64,000 bases of DNA, from the NCBI RefSeq assembly GCF_946479275.1, contig NZ_CAMLFE010000003.1, positions 248,001 through 312,000 on the forward strand, written 5' to 3'. Positions 58,868 through 64,000 of this stretch are shown here, one piece after another. Source of the stretch: an uncultured Bartonella sp. GTDB lineage: Bacteria > Pseudomonadota > Alphaproteobacteria > Rhizobiales > Rhizobiaceae. Under the pieces are notes generated by a model. That model saw only the letters and a list, made by a program, of their open reading frames with translations. It searched no databases and was not told the origin of the DNA. Made by a program: the position numbers and the translations under genes. Within the stretch, counting starts at the first letter, position 1. Every line of letters begins with the position of its first letter.

Positions 58868-60565
58868 ATGGCCAATTTCGGTGGCTGGTTGATAGCAACA
58901 CTCAAACGCTGGTTAATCTATATTATCGGAGGCCTGGTCATTCTGGCCATATTGGCTATCGGCGCTTTTTATATGGCTGCTCCTTACCTTAATAGCTTTA
59001 TCAAAGACGAGATGGTAAAACATGGCGTCAAGGCCGATCAATCGGAAGTGACAGTCGCCGGCAATGTCAACCTCAAAAATGTGACACTGCCTGTGCCTGA
59101 AGGCATCAGCCTTAAAATCGGAGCTATTTCCGGCCGTCCGCCGGTCGGTTTTGTGCCCGGCTCGTTTACTATTTATAATATCGATTTGAAACGCGATAAT
59201 ATCCACGTTGAAGTTCCGGAAGTTACTCTCAATGGTATCACGTTGAAAGACAAGGATACATCCATTGAATCCAATGTCTTACAGGCTTTGATGAGGGTTG
59301 ACGTATCATCCGTCAGTGCACCGAACATAGCGGTTTCGTTAGACAATCCGAATGGCGAAACAGAAAAGCTCAACGTAAAAGGCTTTTGGCTTTCAAGATT
59401 GAAGGCTGGCAATATCGGCTCTGTCGGTATTGAAGGCATGAGTACCAATGTCGGTTTGAAAAATTCCGATACAAATAGCAGCAATGGTCTTCGTCTCATC
59501 GGTAAAAGCAATGCGATGCGGGCAGATGATATTGATGTCGGTTACGCTTATTCAATACTTGCCGGTAAAATCAAACCCGATAAGGTAGGACGGACTGTCT
59601 TCGGGCCGGTAGAACTCGGGGATATCGCAATTGACGTTTTTGAAGGCACAAACCGCAATGCGCATTTTTCGCTCGATAAATTCAAAACCAACGGACTAAA
59701 AATGCATCCGATGGAAGCAGTGCCGGAAAATCTTGCAAGGGCCTATCTTGAAGCCAAAAAGAGCGGAAATGAAAAAAATGAAAAGACGGCAAGAAATGCG
59801 CTGGTTGTAACACTCGTTTCGGCGATCACAGCTATTGATGCGCAAGTTGAAAAAGCTGATATTGATTTGCCGAAAATCAAGGCAAGCCTCAATTCGTTCC
59901 AGCTTCTGCCTCGCGAATGGAATCAACCGGTTCCTGAAAGTCTGCTTGTTTCTCTGGATGGCTTTTCGCTCAACACATCCGAGATGCCACAAAAAGATTT
60001 TGAAATGTTGAAAAATATGGGATTCAATACATTGGATCTCTCGGGGAAGATTGATTTTTCGTATAATTCCAGTCGGAAAATTCTGTCTTTGAACGACCTT
60101 TCTTTCACCGCCAACGGTATCGGTTCGGGTCAAATGTCAGCAACAATTATCAATGCCGGATCTGCACTATTTTCCGGCGATAAAGAAGCGGCTCTTGATG
60201 CTGCAAACCAGATTGGCATTACCAAAGCAGATATGCGTTATTCCGATTTCGGTTTCATCGATAAATTATTTACCTATCTTGCCCAGAATCTCAATGACAG
60301 CAAACACGATCTTAAGCAGGAACTTTATGAAGACTTTTATGTCGTAATGACGAAAAGTCCGGCCATGCTTTTGAAAGATCATGATGAAGCACAAAAGATA
60401 TCCTCCGCTTTCGGGGCTTTTGCAAAGAAACCAGGTACGCTCAAAATATCACTTGAAGCCAAAGACGATAAGGGCCTCACAGCTACTGATCTTGAAACAG
60501 CCTTACAAAACGATCTTGCAACTGCGCTCAATAAAGTGAACCTTACGGTTAAAAACGAAAACTGA
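58868..60565 (+). CDS. Large envelope protein of unknown family, paralogue 2
   Basis: 565 residues, starting 14 bases after the preceding gene with GGAAAAAAG upstream, so cotranscribed. One N-terminal membrane helix (residues 15-37, IYIIGGLVILAILAIGAFYMAA) then a periplasmic domain. Shared points with paralogue 1: DIDVGYAYSIL near residue 225 against FNVGYLIRYYSE; ILSLNDLSFTANGIGSGQM near 400 against ILDINELTVNYANLGRLSL; and the C-terminal PGTLKISLEAK. It lacks about 120 residues of the middle of paralogue 1. No function can be assigned. A perfect hairpin ends the unit. Confidence 0.75.
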   Translation: MANFGGWLIATLKRWLIYIIGGLVILAILAIGAFYMAAPYLNSFIKDEMVKHGVKADQSEVTVAGNVNLKNVTLPVPEGISLKIGAISGRPPVGFVPGSFTIYNIDLKRDNIHVEVPEVTLNGITLKDKDTSIESNVLQALMRVDVSSVSAPNIAVSLDNPNGETEKLNVKGFWLSRLKAGNIGSVGIEGMSTNVGLKNSDTNSSNGLRLIGKSNAMRADDIDVGYAYSILAGKIKPDKVGRTVFGPVELGDIAIDVFEGTNRNAHFSLDKFKTNGLKMHPMEAVPENLARAYLEAKKSGNEKNEKTARNALVVTLVSAITAIDAQVEKADIDLPKIKASLNSFQLLPREWNQPVPESLLVSLDGFSLNTSEMPQKDFEMLKNMGFNTLDLSGKIDFSYNSSRKILSLNDLSFTANGIGSGQMSATIINAGSALFSGDKEAALDAANQIGITKADMRYSDFGFIDKLFTYLAQNLNDSKHDLKQELYEDFYVVMTKSPAMLLKDHDEAQKISSAFGAFAKKPGTLKISLEAKDDKGLTATDLETALQNDLATALNKVNLTVKNEN

Positions 60566-60583
60566 AAAACGCACAATCCTATT

Positions 60584-60612
60584 TTATAAAGGGGAACTAT
60601 TCCCCTTTATAA
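60584..60612 (+). terminator. Strong intrinsic terminator after the envelope gene pair
   Basis: A perfect 13-base-pair stem (TTATAAAGGGGAA and its complement) with a three-base loop, followed by TATTTTATTTT. It starts 19 bases past the stop codon. Confidence 0.85.
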
Positions 60613-60850
60613 TATTTTATTTTAAATTTATTTCATTAAAACTAAATTATTTTATGTAAAATAATAATATTGAAATATATTTCAATATATTCGTATATGA
60701 AATTGTATTTATTTTCAAATAAATAATATTTTTATATGATGATATAATGTAAAATTCTTATTATCTTTGTATGATTTTTAACGGATGTGCAAACGACAAA
60801 CTTTCCCATACAAAACGAATTTAATTGTTTTTTTGAGTGAATTTTGTATA
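60613..60850. other. Very AT-rich promoter region of nhaA
   Basis: About 240 bases that are nearly all A and T, between the terminator and the structured nhaA leader. A 22-base perfect palindrome lies at 60667-60688 (listed separately). Possible promoter elements cannot be told apart in this composition. Confidence 0.5.
60667..60688. promoter_or_regulatory. 22-base perfect palindrome
   Basis: Half-site ATATTGAAATA followed directly by its exact complement. It lies about 240 bases before nhaA in AT-rich sequence. A symmetrical site of this length suits a dimeric regulator, but low complexity makes chance palindromes more likely here. Confidence 0.4.
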
Positions 60851-60920
60851 GTCCGTTTCGGGTGTCCGAGAAATCGTTTCGGGCAGGTTTCAAGCTGGTC
60901 GGGCCGCCAGCAAAAAGGAA
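60851..60920 (+). promoter_or_regulatory. Structured nhaA leader, candidate ion-sensing riboswitch
   Basis: A sudden GC-rich island in AT-rich surroundings, directly before nhaA. It contains CGTTTCGGG twice, a GGGTGTCCGAG run, and a hairpin GCTGG-CCAGC at 60894-60911 that ends three bases before the AAGGA ribosome site, so ligand-dependent folding could hide it. RNA classes nhaA-I and nhaA-II occur before nhaA genes and are reported to sense lithium. I cannot confirm a match to either consensus from memory. Confidence 0.45.
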
Positions 60921-60926
60921 CTTGCC

Positions 60927-62285
60927 ATGAAAAATATTTCCCACCGCTTGCCCAATCGTGCATCAGTTATTGCCGAAAAGATATTTTCAAGCTGTCGCAA
61001 TTTACTTCATATTGATGCGATGGCGGGTGTTGCTCTCGTTATTGCAACAATGGTTGCTCTCATCCTTGCTAATTCAACCTATGGAACCGCTTACCAAAAT
61101 TTTTGGCACCAAAGGATTTTGATAGAGGCATTCGGATATTCCTTTTCCAAAGACCTGCATTTTCTGGTCAATGACGGTTTCATGACGCTGTTTTTCCTTG
61201 TTGCAGGCATGGAAATAAGGCGGGAAATTTATGATGGGGCGTTGTCGAAATTAACTCAGGCGCTGCTGCCTTTGGTTGCAGCTTTTGGCGGCGTTATTAT
61301 GCCGGCAATCATTTATTTTTCTATCAATCATATGCCGCCAACCAGTCATGGCTGGGCAGTACCCACCGCAACCGATATAGCCTTTGCAATCGGTATTCTG
61401 GCACTTCTGGGGAAATCGGTTCCAAAAAACTTAAGAATCGTTTTGCTTGCGCTTGCCACGATAGATGACATTATCGCCATTTTGATTATTGCGATTTTTT
61501 ATTCTAACGGCTTTGATGTAACCGGCCTGCCAGTTGCATGCCTTGCAATTATCATCCTCGTTTTTTTGCAATGGATAGGAATTAATTCGGCTCTGATTTA
61601 TGTCCTTCCCGCCGCTCTCCTCTGGCTTGGACTTATGATATGCGGAATCCACCCTTCCCTTTCGGGCGTTATATTAGGATTATTGACACCGGCACTACCA
61701 CCGCGTTCACTGATTGCGCCTGTTGATCGTATGTCCTACGCTTTGGAAATATTGAAAAATGAAAAGCCGGAAGACAGCGCTACAAAACATCGTTTTGCTC
61801 TTTTTGAAATAAAGAAGAGCGAAGCTGAAATTGACGCGCCCGTATCAAGACTTGTTAACGCCTTCAGTCCTTGGGTATTATTTGTCATTATGCCGCTCTT
61901 TGCACTGGCCAATGCGGGCATTAGTATTTCCAATGTCGATTTTGCAGATCATTCCTCCTTCATCATCATGATTGGAACTGGACTTGGTCTCATTATCGGC
62001 AAACCTCTGGGCATTGTGTTTATAAGTTTCATTGCCGTACGTTTTGGCCTTTGCAATCTCCCTTCGGGTGTAAACTGGCGTGGAATGGTTCTCGTCGGAT
62101 TATTGGGAGGGATCGGTTTTACCATGGCTATTTTTACAGCGACATTAGCGTTCAGCCATCCCGAACAATTGGAAGCGGCAAAATTCGCGATTCTTTGCGG
62201 ATCTTTGGTGTCGGCTATCCTAGGATTAAGCTATGGCTTATTATTAAAATTTCGTGCCAAACATTGGACGCGTAAAACCGGATAA
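60927..62285 (+). CDS. nhaA: Na+/H+ antiporter NhaA
   Basis: 452 residues. About 12 membrane helices. The core motifs are GMEIRREIYDGALSK near residue 90, PTATDIAFAIGILALLGK near 145, and LLALATIDDIIAILIIAIFYS near 170, whose paired Asp residues are the sodium/proton site. The C-terminal GGIGFTMAIFTATLAF is also typical. It exchanges Na+ or Li+ for protons and protects against salt and alkaline stress. The first 35 residues precede the first helix and are longer than in Escherichia coli NhaA. AAGGA lies eight bases before the ATG. Confidence 0.95.
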   Translation: MKNISHRLPNRASVIAEKIFSSCRNLLHIDAMAGVALVIATMVALILANSTYGTAYQNFWHQRILIEAFGYSFSKDLHFLVNDGFMTLFFLVAGMEIRREIYDGALSKLTQALLPLVAAFGGVIMPAIIYFSINHMPPTSHGWAVPTATDIAFAIGILALLGKSVPKNLRIVLLALATIDDIIAILIIAIFYSNGFDVTGLPVACLAIIILVFLQWIGINSALIYVLPAALLWLGLMICGIHPSLSGVILGLLTPALPPRSLIAPVDRMSYALEILKNEKPEDSATKHRFALFEIKKSEAEIDAPVSRLVNAFSPWVLFVIMPLFALANAGISISNVDFADHSSFIIMIGTGLGLIIGKPLGIVFISFIAVRFGLCNLPSGVNWRGMVLVGLLGGIGFTMAIFTATLAFSHPEQLEAAKFAILCGSLVSAILGLSYGLLLKFRAKHWTRKTG

Positions 62286-62568
62286 AGAACATTTACTACA
62301 TAAAAACCTTCATCACGTGCCCGCCACAATTTTTAGTTCCAAAAAATTCGCCTGATTATCGGTGTGGGCAAGCACTCATCTTGAAAGTCTATATCATCCA
62401 ATTTTTAGCGATATCGTTACAAAGTGGAACACAATGAGGAACAGTTTTACCGATTAAGCCGGCTTTATCCGGACTGACACTGGTATTCAATAGAATTGTT
62501 GATTTCAGCTCATGGTGAAACGTTATTTTTCCTTTACTTCCCACGCTTCATGTCTATATTCGTACATA
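62286..62568. other. Spacer between nhaA and the repair operon
   Basis: About 280 bases, no gene. It carries the promoter of the repair operon at its right end. No clear terminator hairpin is seen after nhaA. Confidence 0.4.
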
Positions 62569-62583
62569 GAACAAATAGTGAAC
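62569..62583 (+). promoter_or_regulatory. LexA (SOS) box
   Basis: GAAC, seven bases, GAAC: a perfect match to the alphaproteobacterial LexA consensus (GTTC-N7-GTTC on the other strand). It ends three bases before the ATG of the radical SAM gene, so bound LexA would block transcription or its start. Confidence 0.8.
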
Positions 62584-62586
62584 ATA

Positions 62587-63822
62587 ATGGTCAAATCGCT
62601 TAAACAAAAATTGGCAATTCTGGCAGATGCTGCCAAATATGATGCTTCCTGTGCATCAAGCGGTTCTACGCGTCAGTCGCCCACAAAAAACGGCCTGGGG
62701 TCGACGGCGAATATGGGAATTTGTCATTCCTTCACGCCTGACGGGCGTTGTGTTTCACTGTTAAAAATTCTGCTCACCAATTTTTGTATTTTTGATTGTG
62801 CCTATTGTGTTAACCGGTCTTCAAGCAATGTCGAGCGGGCGCGTTTCACCACTGACGAGGTGGTGTTTTTGACACTCGAATTTTACCGCAGAAATTATAT
62901 TGAGGGCTTGTTTCTTTCTTCCGGCATTATCCGCTCTCCCGACCAGACAATGGAGGAATTGGTCAAAGTTGCCCGCGATTTGCGAACCATTCACCATTTT
63001 GGCGGCTATATCCATTTAAAAACCATTCCGGATGCGTCGGAAGCGCTTATCAAGGAAGCCGGACGTTATGCAGATCGTCTATCGATCAACGTCGAATTGC
63101 CAAAAGAAAAAAGCATTAACCGCTTTGCTCCGCAAAAAAAGATTCTGACAATCAAGCAAGCTATGGCAAATGTCAGGATTGATATCGAAGCCTCGAAGGA
63201 CGCGACATTACAGTCGAAAAAGACACAACGTTTCGCGCCCGCAGGACAATCCACCCAAATGATCATCGGTGCGGACGACGCCAGTGATGCAACAATCCTG
63301 CGATCAAGCGCCGAGCTTTATTCAGGTTATCGGCTGAAGCGCGTTTATTATTCAGCATTTAGTCCGATTCCGGATGCTTCAAACCTGCTTCCCGTCAAGC
63401 GCCCGCCGCTTTTAAGGGAACACCGGCTTTATCAGGCCGATTGGCTTTACCGTTTTTACGGATTTTCAATGGAAGAGCTGACCACGAAAACAAATGGTGG
63501 CATGCTCGAACTTGAATTTGACCCGAAACTTGCCTGGGCGTTACAAAACAGGCATCTTTTTCCGGTTGACATCAACAAGGCCGACAAGGAAATGCTGTTG
63601 CGTGTTCCCGGCCTTGGTGTGCGCAATGTTAAACGCATATTGGCAGCACGGCGGTTCAAGCGCCTCGATTTTTCCGATTTAAAAACCTTTCATATCAGTC
63701 TTGAAAAAATAAAACCGTTTGTGACTGCCGAACGTTGGACGCCCAAAAACCTCCTCGACAGTTCGCACCTCACCGAACGTTTTCGTGCGCGTCCCACTCA
63801 ACTTGATCTTTTTTCATCATGA
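62587..63822 (+). CDS. Putative DNA modification/repair radical SAM protein (TIGR03916-like)
   Basis: 411 residues from ATG 62587; the start at 62512 would include the LexA box and is unlikely. N-terminus KLAILADAAKYDASCASSGS is the family hallmark. The cluster motif CIFDCAYC (C-x3-C-x2-C) near residue 68 binds the 4Fe-4S cluster, and a helix-hairpin-helix DNA-binding motif (DINKADKEMLLRVPGLGVRNVKRILAARRF) lies near residue 330. Proteins of this family are found next to TIGR03915/UdgX genes and are thought to act in DNA repair, though the reaction is unknown. Its stop overlaps the next start (ATGA). Confidence 0.9.
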   Translation: MVKSLKQKLAILADAAKYDASCASSGSTRQSPTKNGLGSTANMGICHSFTPDGRCVSLLKILLTNFCIFDCAYCVNRSSSNVERARFTTDEVVFLTLEFYRRNYIEGLFLSSGIIRSPDQTMEELVKVARDLRTIHHFGGYIHLKTIPDASEALIKEAGRYADRLSINVELPKEKSINRFAPQKKILTIKQAMANVRIDIEASKDATLQSKKTQRFAPAGQSTQMIIGADDASDATILRSSAELYSGYRLKRVYYSAFSPIPDASNLLPVKRPPLLREHRLYQADWLYRFYGFSMEELTTKTNGGMLELEFDPKLAWALQNRHLFPVDINKADKEMLLRVPGLGVRNVKRILAARRFKRLDFSDLKTFHISLEKIKPFVTAERWTPKNLLDSSHLTERFRARPTQLDLFSS

Positions 63823-64000
63823 AAACAATTATTTTGAAAAAACAGGGGAATTTTGACGAGTGGCGAATAAAGGCCCGCCTGCTTTTGCAGGAAAAAGTAC
63901 GTCCGGAAGACGTTTTTTGGCAATATCATTCGTCCCCAACTTTGTTTGATGGCGAGCCAGCCACTCAGCCTTCAGAAAAATATCCAACTGCACAACAAGG
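63819..64000 (+). CDS. TIGR03915/UdgX family DNA repair protein, start only
   Basis: The first 60 codons of a gene cut by the window end. It begins MKTIILKKQGNFDEWRIKAR and continues RPEDVFWQYHSS, matching the N-terminal domain (TIGR03915) that precedes UdgX-type uracil-DNA glycosylase domains. UdgX proteins bind uracil in DNA and become covalently attached to it. The ATG overlaps the stop of the radical SAM gene, so both are translated from the LexA-controlled message. Whether the glycosylase domain is present lies outside the window. Confidence 0.7.
   Translation, partial: MKTIILKKQGNFDEWRIKARLLLQEKVRPEDVFWQYHSSPTLFDGEPATQPSEKYPTAQQ

Noticed and set aside
1..64000. CRISPR arrays, insertion sequences, tRNA and rRNA genes
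   Set aside because: I looked for regularly spaced repeats, transposase motifs and tRNA T-loop sequences and saw none that convinced me.

Overview
The window looks like chromosome from an alphaproteobacterium of the Hyphomicrobiales, most likely in or near Bartonellaceae. This rests on an IalB-family invasion protein next to tldD, the order xseB/dxs/tlyA, the order fabI/phosphatase/aroC/ribB, an atp operon with both b and b' subunits (atpI-B-E-b'-b), ubiA with pdxH, DUF1344 and DUF6101 proteins, and an alphaproteobacterial-type LexA box (GAAC-N7-GAAC). Base composition is moderately AT-rich with strongly AT-rich spacers, and TTG starts are frequent. The exact species is an inference; a bee-gut type Bartonella would fit. 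No tRNA, rRNA, insertion sequence or CRISPR array was seen.

Layout. 0-6.5 kb: an orphan cytochrome-oxidase subunit I-like gene whose active site is dismantled, then ialB, tldD, a 0.9-kb empty stretch and a YeeE/YedE sulfur transporter. 6.5-15.8 kb: housekeeping genes for rRNA methylation, isoprenoid, riboflavin, chorismate and fatty-acid synthesis, with a dedA gene between dxs and xseB. 16-22.6 kb: a copper chaperone, a DnaJ-like protein, a lipoprotein, pdxH, ubiA and purD. 23-32.4 kb: mostly minus-strand housekeeping genes (FAD oxidase, tsaC, rnhB, a PA0069-type radical SAM protein, moaB, ispE, an S49 peptidase, a methyltransferase). 32.5-40 kb: polyprenyl synthase, a TPR protein, glyQS and a bestrophin-like channel.

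40-43 kb is an accessory pocket of nearly 3 kb. It holds only a DUF2158 protein with a lysine-rich tail and a 47-residue lysine-rich protein, set among AT-rich spacers and a duplicated sequence block. 43-50 kb: the F0 part of ATP synthase, a SleB-like cell-wall hydrolase preceded by CtrA-like sites, der, and a YfgM-like protein. 50-56 kb: four large transporters (FUSC, DASS, MFS, SulP). 56-60.6 kb: a tiny membrane protein whose stop region is tandemly duplicated, then two paralogous large envelope proteins of unknown function ending at a strong hairpin. 60.6-62.3 kb: nhaA behind a structured leader. 62.5 kb to the end: a DNA-repair radical SAM protein translationally coupled to the start of a UdgX/TIGR03915-type gene, under a perfect LexA box.

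The best candidates for something undescribed are the subunit I homologue that keeps both haem a histidines and the haem a3 histidine but has lost two CuB histidines, the cross-linked tyrosine and the K-channel lysine, and the tandem pair of unrecognised envelope proteins. The SOS-controlled radical SAM/UdgX operon belongs to known families but its biochemical role is poorly understood.
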